Below, one piece after another: positions 50,658-60,121 of a stretch of DNA of 64,000 bases. The DNA is from an uncultured bacterium (GTDB taxonomy: Bacteria; Bacillota; Clostridia; Lachnospirales; Lachnospiraceae): assembly GCA_947177425.1 (NCBI GenBank), contig CAMWUN010000005.1:52721-116720 (forward strand), written 5' to 3'. Every line of letters begins with the position of its first letter. Position 1 is the first letter of the stretch. Position numbers and translations under genes: made by a program. Below the pieces are notes generated by a model. It did not search any database, was not told the DNA's origin, and worked only from the letters and a program-made list of their open reading frames with translations.

Positions 50658-52419
50658 CATCCTGCTCCTGACTGTCTCTGTCCTGTGTTCCAGGTTCCTG
50701 GCTTCCTCCCGGCTCCCCTTCTGCCTCCGGTTCTTCCTCCTGCTCCTGCATATCTCCGGACACTTCCGGCGTATTTTGTGCATCCGGCCAGCTTCCAGGC
50801 TGTATTTCCACGCCCCCGTAAATCCTTATTAATTCCGCTGCCAGATGCTCCGCCAGCACGCTATACCCATCAGCGTTGCAATGGACACCGTCTGGCATGT
50901 AATTATAGATTACCGCCGCATCGTGGGTATCCAGCATATTGGAATTATAAAGGTCAATTACCTGTATATCGTACTCTGTGGCCAACTGGATAATCACGTT
51001 AACCAGCGTGTTCTGGGGAAGGAGATAATCACGTTCTTTCCGCAGCATGTCATGAAGCACATTGGGAAGCGGGGTGACAAACACAATTTCCGCAGCAGGG
51101 TAGTTTTCCTTTAAGCCCCGCATCAGTTCATCCAAATCCCCGATGAAAGTTCCTGCCTTCCGTTCCTGCATAGTCCCAAGTTCCTCCTGACTCATGCAGA
51201 AGCCGTCATTGGTTCCTCCCATGACCACAATCAAATCCGTATCTGCGGGAATCTCCTTAAATCTGTCCACAAAAGCATTATCCCAATATCTTCCAATGGA
51301 AGAACCGCCGATTCCCAGATTCGTCACGCTCTGCGCACCCAGCAGTTCTTTCAGCCGGGCAGGATAAGCGTGCTGCTGGTAATTTTCCATGCTGTCCAGA
51401 TTAGTGCCTGCGGTGATACTGTCCCCCAGACAGGTAATGGAGACTTGTGAAAAATCAAAGCTGTTGTTGGAAATCACATCCAGATCAATCTTATTCTGTA
51501 TCTGGGTTTCCATATAGGAACCGCGTATTTTCCGCTTTTCCTGAAGGGTATTTCCAGCCGTTGCACTTAAGAACTCTGTACTGTTTCCAGACACATCGTA
51601 AACCTTTTCCTGCCCGTTTGCCGACACACCGCCCTCCAAACCGTCTGCCCCTAATTCATTTCCCGATATGCCGCCCAACCCGTTACCCGATATACTCTGG
51701 CTTACGTCCGGCTGGTTTCCTGATACCGTGCCTTTTCCATCCAGCCCGTTTCCCGATATGTCATGGCTTCCGCCAGCTTCATTCCCCGATATACTGGCGT
51801 TTCCATCCAATTCGTTTTCCGATACTCCATGACTTCCATCCGGCTGATTCTCCAAAAGAGTGTCATTCCCATCCGGGTCATTTTCCGAAACATCGGAGCT
51901 TCCATGGGTCTGGTTTCCCGAAACGGCATCGTCACCACCGCCGCTCCCTTCTGCTTCATTTCCCGAAACACCAAAACTTTCCTCCGGCTGATTTCCTGAT
52001 ACATCATAGCCTGCGTCCGTCCCGTCTTCAGAATCAAGCAGGTTTTCTCCATGTTCGTTTTCAGACTCTCCGCCCTCCATACTGCCAGAGGTTTCCACTA
52101 TATTTTCCTGCAAGGCGGAACTGTCAGGACGGACGTCCTCCGCCGCCCCGGCAAATTCGTCTCCAAACTCCGCCGCGCCGTCAAAGTATTCTTTATTTTC
52201 CTCAATAAATGCCTCAATGGCTTCCTTATCCTGAGCTAACTGGCTGATTGTCATCTGGATATCAGCCACATCCGCATAAGCCTGCTCATAACGGGCTACA
52301 CGCTCTTTTTCCCATTTCTGGTCATTATAATGTTTTACTCCTATGTCAATGCCCACTGCTGCAATCATGATGCCCACCATTGCAATTACCATTAACAAAA
52401 ATCTGTTGATATTTCCCAT
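50641..52419 (-). CDS. Membrane-anchored SGNH/GDSL hydrolase with SGN-rich repeat stalk
   Basis: The 592-residue protein has an N-terminal membrane anchor (LLMVIAMVGIMIAAVGIDIG), a short coiled segment, then residues about 130-290 of imperfect 13-14-residue repeats of the type V-SGN-x-x-x-G-S, and an SGNH hydrolase domain: CLGDSITAGTN (block I, catalytic Ser), GGSSIGRY, VVMGGTNDG (block III Asn) and YMPDGVHCNADGY (block V Asp and His). A short Glu/Gln-rich tail follows. It would deacylate or de-esterify a cell-wall polymer (inference). It lies between rlmB and sigH, where yacP is usual in other Firmicutes. Confidence 0.88.
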   Translation of the reverse strand: MGNINRFLLMVIAMVGIMIAAVGIDIGVKHYNDQKWEKERVARYEQAYADVADIQMTISQLAQDKEAIEAFIEENKEYFDGAAEFGDEFAGAAEDVRPDSSALQENIVETSGSMEGGESENEHGENLLDSEDGTDAGYDVSGNQPEESFGVSGNEAEGSGGGDDAVSGNQTHGSSDVSENDPDGNDTLLENQPDGSHGVSENELDGNASISGNEAGGSHDISGNGLDGKGTVSGNQPDVSQSISGNGLGGISGNELGADGLEGGVSANGQEKVYDVSGNSTEFLSATAGNTLQEKRKIRGSYMETQIQNKIDLDVISNNSFDFSQVSITCLGDSITAGTNLDSMENYQQHAYPARLKELLGAQSVTNLGIGGSSIGRYWDNAFVDRFKEIPADTDLIVVMGGTNDGFCMSQEELGTMQERKAGTFIGDLDELMRGLKENYPAAEIVFVTPLPNVLHDMLRKERDYLLPQNTLVNVIIQLATEYDIQVIDLYNSNMLDTHDAAVIYNYMPDGVHCNADGYSVLAEHLAAELIRIYGGVEIQPGSWPDAQNTPEVSGDMQEQEEEPEAEGEPGGSQEPGTQDRDSQEQDDGQGV

Positions 52420-52468
52420 TATACTTCCCTGCTTACTGTTTCACTATCGGAAATGGAACGCAGAAAAT

Positions 52469-53236
52469 CTATCCTGCATTTCCCGTTATCCGCTGACGGA
52501 CAATCTCATAGGCAAGGACTCCTGCCGCCACAGAAGCGTTCAGTGAATCGATATCCCCCTTCATGGGAATAGCCGCCCGCATGTCGCATTTTTCCTTCAC
52601 CAGCCTGCCCACTCCCTCGCCCTCACTTCCAACTACAAGGCCCACAGGCCCTTTCAAATCCAAATCGTACATTCTTGTACCGCCCATGTCCGCGCAGACG
52701 AACCAAAGCCCTTTATCCTTCAACTCTTCTATGGTCTTTGCCAGGTTCGTTACTTTTGCCACCGGCGTATAATTAAGCGCCCCTGCGGAAGTCCGTGCCA
52801 CCGCCGCCGTCAGTCCCACTGCACGGTTTTTGGGGATGATGACTCCATGGGCCCCTGCCAGATTGGCTGTTCTGATGACAGCCCCCAGGTTATGGGGGTC
52901 CTCAATATTATCCAGCAGAATCAAAAAAGGCTGCTCCCCCTTTTTTTCGGCCAGTGCGAACATGTCCTCAATTTGGGCGTACTCATAAGCCGCCGCGCAG
53001 GCAATCACGCCCTGATGCCTGCCTGTTTCCGATAACTGGTCAAGGCGTTCCCTTGCCACGTACTTAATCATCGTATTCTGCTTTCTCGCCTCACGCTTGA
53101 TGGTGAGAACCGGGCCGTCCTGACAGCCATCCAATATGTACACCCTGTCAATGGGCCTGCCAGCGCGGAAAGCCTCAATCACCGCATTTCTTCCCTCTAT
53201 TGTAAATTCATTTATTTCCCGCTTTGTCTCTTCCAC
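52469..53236 (-). CDS. rlmB: 23S rRNA 2'-O-methyltransferase of the RlmB/TrmH (SPOUT) family
   Basis: The 255-residue protein starts at a GTG. It has the N-terminal substrate-binding domain (EGRNAVIEAFRAGRPIDRVYI), then the SPOUT knot motifs LLDNIEDPHNLGAVIRTANL, GLVVGSEGEGVG and IPMKGDIDSLNASVAAGVLAYE. It methylates a 23S rRNA ribose (G2251 in E. coli RlmB). The location between mrnC and the sigH region is conserved in Firmicutes. Confidence 0.93.
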   Translation of the reverse strand: MEETKREINEFTIEGRNAVIEAFRAGRPIDRVYILDGCQDGPVLTIKREARKQNTMIKYVARERLDQLSETGRHQGVIACAAAYEYAQIEDMFALAEKKGEQPFLILLDNIEDPHNLGAVIRTANLAGAHGVIIPKNRAVGLTAAVARTSAGALNYTPVAKVTNLAKTIEELKDKGLWFVCADMGGTRMYDLDLKGPVGLVVGSEGEGVGRLVKEKCDMRAAIPMKGDIDSLNASVAAGVLAYEIVRQRITGNAG

Positions 53237-53345
53237 TTATCTTTTCCTTTCCTTATCGTCAACACCCCACGCAGACTGGCAGGGCATCCATCCTGCAGCG
53301 CAGCAGGGTATTTGCCCCCACGACAGTCGTATGTCTGTACCTGCT

Positions 53346-53777
53346 TTATTCTATCTTATGTAAACCTATTTGTATCAATTCCAGTATCCGCTCCATCCGT
53401 CCCTTAAGATACAGATATCCTACCAGGGCTTCCAGCCCGGTAGCCATTTTGTATTCTGTTATGGTAGCATTTTTAGCCATAGTATAAGGTTTGGCATTTT
53501 TTCCTCTTTTATACACAGCCAGTTCTTCCGGTGAAAATTCTTCCATAAGAGCCTGAACCATAAGGGCCTGGGCAGGCGCTTTCACGTAGCGTATGGTCTG
53601 ATGATGGAGTTTATTGGCCGAGGTGTTCCCCCTTTGAACCACTGCCGTGCGGAAAATCAAATCATAAACCCCGTCGCCAATATACGCAAGGGCAAGAGGT
53701 GAATACATCCGTATATCCACCTCTTTTAGATTAAAGCTTTTTTTAATTAATTCCTGTAAACTTATGCTCTCTTCCAT
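53346..53777 (-). CDS. mrnC: Mini-ribonuclease III
   Basis: The 143-residue protein is a stand-alone RNase III catalytic domain without a dsRNA-binding domain: PLALAYIGDGVYDLI carries the signature acid, and late AKNATITEYKMATGLEALVGYLYLKG matches the ExxxGxxxGYLYL end. In Bacillus it matures 23S rRNA. Its start overlaps the cysS stop by 16 bases. Confidence 0.93.
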   Translation of the reverse strand: MEESISLQELIKKSFNLKEVDIRMYSPLALAYIGDGVYDLIFRTAVVQRGNTSANKLHHQTIRYVKAPAQALMVQALMEEFSPEELAVYKRGKNAKPYTMAKNATITEYKMATGLEALVGYLYLKGRMERILELIQIGLHKIE

Positions 53778-55171
53778 TTGACCCCTTCTCGGGTATCTTC
53801 CAGAATAATACCCTTATTAAGCAGTTCATTCCTGATTTCATCGGCGCGCTTAAAATCCCTGACTTTCCGCGCATTTTGACGCTCTTGAATCAGCGCTTCA
53901 ATATCTTCCTCCAGCATCTCTTTCTTTTTCTCAACAATCAGGCCGCAGATATCGGAAAGCGTCACAATTTCTTCTTTCAGTCCAAGCAAAAATTCCTGAC
54001 TGCGCTGTACGTCCGCGTTTGTGTTTACAAATTTGACCAGTTCGAAAATAGCCGCAATGGCATCTGCCGTATTGAAATCGTCATCCATGGCCTCATCAAA
54101 TTTGGCAATAAAGCCTCTGGCTTCTTCCATCAGCTTCTTTTCCTCTTCCCTCATGGAGCCTGCCGTGACTTTTTCCAGCAGATAATTTAAATTATCTACA
54201 CAGGTGACTATCCTGTCATAGCCGTTCTGGGCCGCTTCCATCAGTTCTGCGCTGAAATTTAGCGGGCTTCTGTAATGGGCCGAGAGCATGAAGAAACGCA
54301 GTACCTGCAGATCATACTTTTCGCTGATATCCCTTACGGTAAAAAAGTTTCCTGCTGATTTGGACATCTTCTTATTATCAATATTCAGAAAGGCATTGTG
54401 CATCCAGTATTTTGCAAAAGGCTTTCCATTGGCGGCCTCGGACTGGGCAATTTCATTTTCATGATGGGGGAAAATCAAATCCTCGCCTCCTGCATGAATG
54501 TCAATTTCATCCCCCAAATACTTCTTGCTCATGACGGAACACTCAATATGCCAGCCGGGACGTCCGTTACACCAGGGAGATTCCCAATATGGCTCTCCGT
54601 CCTTTTTGGGCTTCCAGAGCACGAAGTCAAGGGCATCTTCCTTCTGATCCTCCCCTGTCACCAGCAGGGAACGGTTTCCTCCCTGCAGATCGTCAAGATT
54701 TTTGTGGGAAAGTTTTCCATATCCCTTAAAGCTTCTGGTGCGGAAATAAACAGTGCCGTCCGCCGCCGCATAAGCATGCCCCTTCTCAATCAGCGTGCCA
54801 ATCATGTCCAGCATACCGCAGATTTCCTCTGTAGCCTTGGGATGGGTTGTGGCCGGCTTTATGTTCATCCCCTGCATATCCTTCATGCACTCTTTGATAT
54901 AGCGCTCTGAGATAACCGAAGCCTCCACGCCTTCTTCAATGGCCTTTTTGATAATCTTGTCATCCACATCCGTGAAATTCGACACAAAATTCACTTCATA
55001 ACCTTTATGTTCCATGTACCTTCTCACAGTATCAAAAACAATCATGGGACGGGCATTTCCAATGTGAATAAGATTATATACGGTAGGGCCGCACACATAC
55101 ATCTTCACCCGGCCTTCCTCCAAAGGCACAAACTCCTCTTTCCTTTTGGATAATGTGTTGTAAATTTTCAT
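53762..55171 (-). CDS. cysS: Cysteinyl-tRNA synthetase
   Basis: The 469-residue class I synthetase charges tRNA-Cys. It has MYVCGPTVYNLIHIGNARP (zinc Cys and the HIGH-type motif as HIGN), HIECSVMS, zinc-binding HAGGEDLIFPHHENEIAQ and KKMSKSAGNF. The C-terminal anticodon-binding helical domain is present. It follows cysE by 22 bases and shares the T-box leader. Confidence 0.96.
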   Translation of the reverse strand: MKIYNTLSKRKEEFVPLEEGRVKMYVCGPTVYNLIHIGNARPMIVFDTVRRYMEHKGYEVNFVSNFTDVDDKIIKKAIEEGVEASVISERYIKECMKDMQGMNIKPATTHPKATEEICGMLDMIGTLIEKGHAYAAADGTVYFRTRSFKGYGKLSHKNLDDLQGGNRSLLVTGEDQKEDALDFVLWKPKKDGEPYWESPWCNGRPGWHIECSVMSKKYLGDEIDIHAGGEDLIFPHHENEIAQSEAANGKPFAKYWMHNAFLNIDNKKMSKSAGNFFTVRDISEKYDLQVLRFFMLSAHYRSPLNFSAELMEAAQNGYDRIVTCVDNLNYLLEKVTAGSMREEEKKLMEEARGFIAKFDEAMDDDFNTADAIAAIFELVKFVNTNADVQRSQEFLLGLKEEIVTLSDICGLIVEKKKEMLEEDIEALIQERQNARKVRDFKRADEIRNELLNKGIILEDTREGVKWKRA

Positions 55172-55193
55172 AGTTACTCCTCCGTTTTAACTC

Positions 55194-55874
55194 TTATGAT
55201 TTTTTCTTGTTCTTGTGTTTTATATGCCGCAGTTCCCTCTCCAAATCAATAATCCTGTTGGTCAGTTCCGCGTTTGCATGGTGAAGGGTGCTTAAATCTT
55301 CCTTAATTGGGTCTGGCAGGTTTACCTGGTCAAGTTCCTCCTGGGGCAGGGACTGGTTATTGCGTTTCACCACCCGCCCCGGTACGCCCACTACCGTGGA
55401 CCCCGGCGGAACCTCCTCAAGCACCACGCTTCCCGCGCCTATCTTGGAGTTATCCCCTATGGTAAAGGAACCAAGCACCTTAGCCCCGGCGCTTATCATC
55501 ACATTGTTACCAATGGTAGGATGTCTTTTGCCCTGCTCTTTGCCTGTTCCCCCAAGGGTCACGCCCTGATACAGCGTCACATTATCTCCGATAACCGTAG
55601 TTTCTCCTATGATAACACCGTTTCCGTGATCAATAAAGAACCCTTTTCCAATCTGCGCCCCCGGATGGATCTCAATGCCTGTCTTGCGTACGCCCCGCTG
55701 GGAAATCCACCTTGCCAGAAAATAGTGTTTTTTCAAATACATCTTATGTGCAATGCGGTAATGCAGCATTACCTTAAAGCTGGGATAAAGAAAAACCTCC
55801 ATGGATGAATGGATGGCAGGATCTCTCTGCCTGATAATCTCAATTTCTTCTTTTACTCTTTTAATAAATCCCAC
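55194..55874 (-). CDS. cysE: Serine O-acetyltransferase
   Basis: The 226-residue enzyme makes O-acetylserine, the precursor of cysteine. It starts at a GTG with GGGGAG upstream. It has the left-handed parallel beta-helix hexapeptide repeats (GVTLGGTGKEQGKRHPTIG, then VMISAGAKVLGSFTIG) and the catalytic FIDHGNGVIIGE. A short charged tail ends in a lysine run. The upstream T-box and downstream cysS place it under control of tRNA-Cys charging. Confidence 0.95.
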   Translation of the reverse strand: MGFIKRVKEEIEIIRQRDPAIHSSMEVFLYPSFKVMLHYRIAHKMYLKKHYFLARWISQRGVRKTGIEIHPGAQIGKGFFIDHGNGVIIGETTVIGDNVTLYQGVTLGGTGKEQGKRHPTIGNNVMISAGAKVLGSFTIGDNSKIGAGSVVLEEVPPGSTVVGVPGRVVKRNNQSLPQEELDQVNLPDPIKEDLSTLHHANAELTNRIIDLERELRHIKHKNKKKS

Positions 55875-55924
55875 GAAACCGCTCCCCTGCCCCGGTTTTA
55901 AAACACTCAGAAATCCTCTCCTAC

Positions 55925-56220
55925 AACAAAAAGGATAACCTCATTTCCTTTAAGAGACGAAGTTATCCGTGGTTCCACTCTATTTAGGGGCACTTCCTGT
56001 CCCCTCTCGTTGCACGTAACGTGTGAATACGTGTCATGCTACTGGAGTCCTTTCCCAAAAAGTCCCTTTCGCAAGACCTGCTCCCGGATGCACTTCTACT
56101 ATCTCCATGACGGGAACGCTTTCAGCCGGCGGCGCTCCTTCTCTGTATACTGGATGATAATATACTCTTTCCGTTCCCTGCATTTTCCATACCATGTTTT
56201 AAACCGGAAATTTTTTTTAC
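55925..56220 (-). promoter_or_regulatory. T-box leader for cysE-cysS (likely tRNA-Cys responsive)
   Basis: On the minus strand the conserved T-box sequence AGAGTGGAACCACGG (55981-55967) is followed by a terminator (GGATAAC at 55968-55962 pairing with GTTATCC at 55939-55933) and TTTTTG. The upstream 230 bases form the stem I region, with a possible UGC specifier at 56092-56090 in GAAGTGCATCC. Low tRNA-Cys charging would favour the antiterminator and allow expression. Confidence 0.88.
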
Positions 56221-56226
56221 ATTATC

Positions 56227-56255
56227 AGCATATGCAAAAGTCTTAAGTTTGTCAA
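56227..56255 (-). promoter_or_regulatory. Promoter of the T-box cysE-cysS transcript
   Basis: TTGACA (56255-56250) and TATGCT (56232-56227) have a 17-base spacer on the minus strand, placing transcription start just before the T-box stem I. Confidence 0.7.
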
Positions 56256-56341
56256 CTGGATTTTCAATACTTTTATACAATATTCATTACTGACAAAAAC
56301 GAATCTTAAACTTAATGAAATTGCCGGCAGCCCTCCGCTTT

Positions 56342-56884
56342 CTATTTACGCATAGGGCATCCGCCGCATTCTGCGCACCCACGGGCGGTCACGTCCTCGC
56401 TGCCAAGATTTACAGGACTTGTCAGCATACAGACCGCCTGGGCCGAAATACCCTCTCCCGTCCCTGTAAATCCCAGACCTTCCTCAGTGGTGGCCTTCAC
56501 ATTCACCTGCGCTATGGTAATACCCAGGGCTTTTGCAATATTTTCCCTCATGGCGTCAATATAGGGACGCATCTTAGGCGCCTGTGCAATGATGGTGGCA
56601 TCAATATTTTCTATCAGGAAAAAATTTTCTTCCAACAGACTTCCCACATGTTCCATGAGGCGGATGGAGGAAATCCCTTTGTAGGCAGGATCCGTATCCG
56701 GGAAGTGCTTACCGATATCCCCCAGCGCCGCCGCTCCCAAAAGGGCGTCCATAATGGCGTGGAGAAGCACATCCGCATCCGAATGTCCCAAAAGTCCCTT
56801 TTCATAAGGAATCTCTACACCCCCCATAATAAGCTTCCTCCCTTCTGTCAGTCTGTGCACGTCATAGCCCATCCCTATTCTCAT
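56342..56884 (-). CDS. ispF: 2-C-methyl-D-erythritol 2,4-cyclodiphosphate synthase
   Basis: The 180-residue enzyme of the MEP isoprenoid pathway starts at the ATG at 56884, which has GGAGG upstream; the open frame to 56989 is not part of the family. It has GMGYDVHRL (metal Asp and His), [32 protein letters not shown] and the late [19 protein letters not shown]. About 17 extra residues with three cysteines at the end (CAECGGCPM) extend the usual C-terminus. It lies upstream of the cysE T-box, as in other Firmicutes. Confidence 0.95.
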   Translation of the reverse strand: MRIGMGYDVHRLTEGRKLIMGGVEIPYEKGLLGHSDADVLLHAIMDALLGAAALGDIGKHFPDTDPAYKGISSIRLMEHVGSLLEENFFLIENIDATIIAQAPKMRPYIDAMRENIAKALGITIAQVNVKATTEEGLGFTGTGEGISAQAVCMLTSPVNLGSEDVTARGCAECGGCPMRK

Positions 56885-56985
56885 AACTGTCCTCCATTCC
56901 TGCTTTTCTGCTAAAATATCATTTCCCTGTCCGGCCAAACCTATACACCGGACATTAATCAGTTTAAAGGCTTCCCTCCAGCCTG

Positions 56986-58353
56986 TCAATCCTCATTCAG
57001 GGCGCCGATATTTTTCATCCATGTCCTTCTTCTGAAAACCATAATGGAAATAAAAAGGCGCACACACTCCTCCAGTGACAGGATGAAATACACATAAGGG
57101 ATTTCCAGCTTCCATACGAAAGCCGCCAGAAAGCCAAGAGGTACGCCGAAAAGCCATGTACCCACAAAATCAATGACCATGACATATTTCGTCTTTCCGC
57201 CGCTTCTTAACACACCGCCGCCTAAAATCATATTCTGGACTTTCACCGGTGAAATCAGCGCAAAAGCAATGAGAATATGATTTCCAAGGATTTTCACTGT
57301 ATCCTCCACCTGATAAATCTGCACATAAAACCGCCCTGCTGCCACAAGCATAATGGACAGAAGAACAGACCCTGCCAGGCCGTAGCCCATCAGCTTTTTT
57401 GAATTCTGATAAGCCTTCTCATACTCTCCGCCGCCAAGAAATTTTCCAATCAATATGCCCGTGGCCTGGGCAATTCCACTCAAAGCTCCTATCATCAGCG
57501 CCTGGACAGGCACGGTCAGGGTCATGGCCGCACATGCCTGGGTTCCCATATTCCCATAAATGGCAGTATAAACATTTTCCCCAAGACTCCAGAACAGCTC
57601 ACATAAGAGAATCGGAAGAAGAATCCCCATATACTGCACTCTTTTGCCTTTCCCCATGTGGAAAGAAACTTCCAGTTTTATTTCCTTCTTTCTATAATAT
57701 CTGCCATAATAAAACGAGAACAGGACGATGCATAAAGCGCACCCGGCAATCCGGGAAGCTACAGTCGCCCATGCAGCCCCGTTCACCCCCATCCGGGGGA
57801 ATCCAAATTTACCGAAAATCAGCACATAGTTAAGTCCCGTGTTGACCATGGCGCCAAATACGCTGGCGAACAGAGGCAGGGATGCCGCTTCCATGCAGCG
57901 CAGTAAGGTGGCAAAAAGCGCCTCCGCCGCCATTGGGATATAGGAAAACGCTACAATCCACAGATACCCTGCGGCAATCTGCCCGGTACTGGTGTCCTTC
58001 GTATAAACCTCCATGATCCGCCCGGGAAAAGCAATGCATACTCCTGTAAAAACCAGCGCCAGCGCCATTGCCGCAAGAAGGCTGACTCCAAAACTCCTTC
58101 CCACTTCCCTGCCGTCCCTTTTTCCCATATATTGGGCAATCATGATTCCCGCCGCTGCTGCCACCGCCGATATCAGAACCGAATAGACTGACGAAAACTT
58201 CCCGCCCAGCCCGATTCCTGCAATACTGCTGCTTCCAAGCTGCCCTGCCATCACCTGATCCGCTACACCGAAAGACGACTGTAATAAAGACTGTAACGTT
58301 ACGGGCAGCGCAATTTTCAGCACTGATTTATAAAAAGCCTGTTCTCTCTCCAT
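56986..58353 (-). CDS. MATE-family multidrug/sodium antiporter
   Basis: The 455-residue protein has about twelve membrane helices in two similar halves. It starts [32 protein letters not shown] and contains [28 protein letters not shown], both typical of MATE (NorM/DinF) transporters. The ATG at 58353 has GGAG at seven bases; the ATG six bases earlier is too close to it. Its stop is 102 bases before the ispF start. Substrate unknown. Confidence 0.92.
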   Translation of the reverse strand: MEREQAFYKSVLKIALPVTLQSLLQSSFGVADQVMAGQLGSSSIAGIGLGGKFSSVYSVLISAVAAAAGIMIAQYMGKRDGREVGRSFGVSLLAAMALALVFTGVCIAFPGRIMEVYTKDTSTGQIAAGYLWIVAFSYIPMAAEALFATLLRCMEAASLPLFASVFGAMVNTGLNYVLIFGKFGFPRMGVNGAAWATVASRIAGCALCIVLFSFYYGRYYRKKEIKLEVSFHMGKGKRVQYMGILLPILLCELFWSLGENVYTAIYGNMGTQACAAMTLTVPVQALMIGALSGIAQATGILIGKFLGGGEYEKAYQNSKKLMGYGLAGSVLLSIMLVAAGRFYVQIYQVEDTVKILGNHILIAFALISPVKVQNMILGGGVLRSGGKTKYVMVIDFVGTWLFGVPLGFLAAFVWKLEIPYVYFILSLEECVRLFISIMVFRRRTWMKNIGALNED

Positions 58354-58450
58354 TTTCATACTCCGTTTTTCTCATTAATCCTGTAAATACCGTATGTTTA
58401 TTTTAGTGCAGAGTATGGGAATCCACAATAGGTTAAACGCGTAACCCATT

Positions 58451-58485
58451 ACAAAAAAAGCAGATTATCTTTGTGCAATCTGCTT
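58451..58485 (-). terminator. Terminator overlapping the end of the LacI-family gene
   Basis: AAGCAGATT pairs with AATCTGCTT and is followed on the minus strand by TTTTTTTG. The stem includes the last six codons and stop of the LacI gene. Confidence 0.8.
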
Positions 58486-59478
58486 AACGCTTTGTCTTTT
58501 TACCAGTTTCACAGGGAGAGTTATCGTACAACCTTCCTGTCTTTCTTCCTTCATTTTTGCCAGCATGGATATGGCAAGGCTGGCTCTTTCTTTTCCGTCC
58601 TGCTTTACTGTGGTAAGAGCCGGATAAATCCTTTCACACAAAGGACAGTCGTCAAATCCTGCCACAGAAATGTCCTCCGGCACCCGTATCTGCCGCTCCC
58701 AGAGAAACTGAATCAGGTCAGCGGCATAATAGTCTGATACTGCAAATACTGCCGTATGTCTCATGATTTCATCTAAATACTCCTGATAAAAATTTCTCCG
58801 CTCCTTTTTCCTCATGGGAACCATCATAAAATCCACCCTGCCATCCGCCATTGCCGCCCGGAATCCCTGATACCGTTCTTTATCCATACAAATATCATTG
58901 TCCGCAATACACAGCGTCCTCCGGTGGCCTGAAGCATACAGATAGCTTCCCATCTGATATCCGCCGTCATAATTGTCAATGGCAAGGTTGCATATACGTC
59001 CTGATTCTTTAAAGTATCCGTCATATACCACAAAAGGTATATGCATGGAATCCCTGAGTTTCTTGTAGTCCTGCTCGCAAAAGCCGATGGCAACCAGCCC
59101 TTCCATATTCCACATGGAGGCATACCGGGCCACCTCGTTCCACTCTTTTGTGACCTTTACCATCATAAAATAACCTGCTTTTTCTATTTCAGCAGACAGA
59201 TAATTGAGTGACGACGCTATAAACATATCCTCAAATGCATGTGCTTCATACTTTTCATGATCATTCACCACTACGCCAATAATGCGGGAATTATTCTGCG
59301 CCAGCAAAATTCCCGCCATGCTTGGTATATACTGCTTTTCCTCCAAAAGCTCCTGCACCCGCCGCACGGTTGCATCCGAAATCTTCTTTGTCTTACCATG
59401 GATGACATTGGAAACCGTTGCGGTGCTCAGTCCTAGTTCTTCCGCAATATCGGCAATTCTCACTCTCTTACTGTCCAT
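58465..59478 (-). CDS. LacI-family transcriptional regulator
   Basis: The 337-residue protein has an N-terminal LacI helix-turn-helix (IADIAEELGLSTATVSNVIHGKTKKISDATV, residues 7-37, shown in part: STATVSNVIHG) and a periplasmic-binding-protein-like sensing domain (GVVVNDHEKY, ISVAGFDDCPLCERIYPALTTV). Its start overlaps the HExxH gene stop by 11 bases. It has no obvious local sugar gene as target. The terminator stem lies inside its last codons. Confidence 0.9.
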   Translation of the reverse strand: MDSKRVRIADIAEELGLSTATVSNVIHGKTKKISDATVRRVQELLEEKQYIPSMAGILLAQNNSRIIGVVVNDHEKYEAHAFEDMFIASSLNYLSAEIEKAGYFMMVKVTKEWNEVARYASMWNMEGLVAIGFCEQDYKKLRDSMHIPFVVYDGYFKESGRICNLAIDNYDGGYQMGSYLYASGHRRTLCIADNDICMDKERYQGFRAAMADGRVDFMMVPMRKKERRNFYQEYLDEIMRHTAVFAVSDYYAADLIQFLWERQIRVPEDISVAGFDDCPLCERIYPALTTVKQDGKERASLAISMLAKMKEERQEGCTITLPVKLVKRQSVKQIAQR

Positions 59479-60121
59479 TATTCATCAACTCCTGGATATA
59501 TCTCACATCCTCCTGCCTGATATACCCTACCTTATGATAGGAAAGCGCAAACTCTCCCCGCATAACTGCATATCCTCTGTAGATATATTCGCCAAAACCA
59601 CAGTATACCGCCGCCGTGTCTGTCAGTATCTCATTCTCCCAAGGGTCACTGAAACGGATGCCTTCATAAAACAAATGCAGATGGACAGCCTCATGGGCAA
59701 GCACAGCCGCCACCGCGTCCAGTGTATAATGCGCCTTCATGTCAAGGCGGATGGTGGTAAATGCCAGATCTGTCGTGATTTGCCCTGCCCGGTCTGTCAT
59801 GACTACGTCCTCTACCACCAGTTTAATAAATTCCCCTCTGATTTCCAGGTGATCGCAAATACTGCAGAGCAGTTTTTTTAAATATACTTCATCATTCAGG
59901 TTCTCCTTTAATGCCGCTTCAATGTCAGGCGGCATTTCATAGGCTTCATAAATACACTTTTCCTTTTCTTTAAGAAGGGCGACACACTCCCCAAGCAGTG
60001 CTTTGGGAACTTTTTTAAAGGCGCTTGAGGGAACCGGTGACTTGCGGAGAATCACCAGCCTTATGATAAAAAAAGCAAAACCTATATAAGATAAAATTTC
60101 ACAAATATCAGCGATTGTCAT
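59468..60121 (-). CDS. Membrane-anchored HExxH putative zinc protease
   Basis: The 217-residue protein has one N-terminal membrane helix (SYIGFAFFIIRLVIL), a helical region, and HEAVHLHLF with a following ENEILTDTAAVYCGFG at 15-20 residues further, the HExxH plus E-x-x-x-D pattern of gluzincin-type peptidases. It overlaps both neighbours (ABC-F upstream by 14 bases, LacI downstream by 11). The active site is on the cytoplasmic or outer face; topology is not certain. I do not recognise the family beyond the motif. Confidence 0.6.
   Translation of the reverse strand: MTIADICEILSYIGFAFFIIRLVILRKSPVPSSAFKKVPKALLGECVALLKEKEKCIYEAYEMPPDIEAALKENLNDEVYLKKLLCSICDHLEIRGEFIKLVVEDVVMTDRAGQITTDLAFTTIRLDMKAHYTLDAVAAVLAHEAVHLHLFYEGIRFSDPWENEILTDTAAVYCGFGEYIYRGYAVMRGEFALSYHKVGYIRQEDVRYIQELMNNGQ

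Noticed and set aside
51447..52208. 253-codon plus-strand frame with His/Pro/Arg repeats
   Set aside because: It mirrors the SGN repeats of the hydrolase on the other strand.
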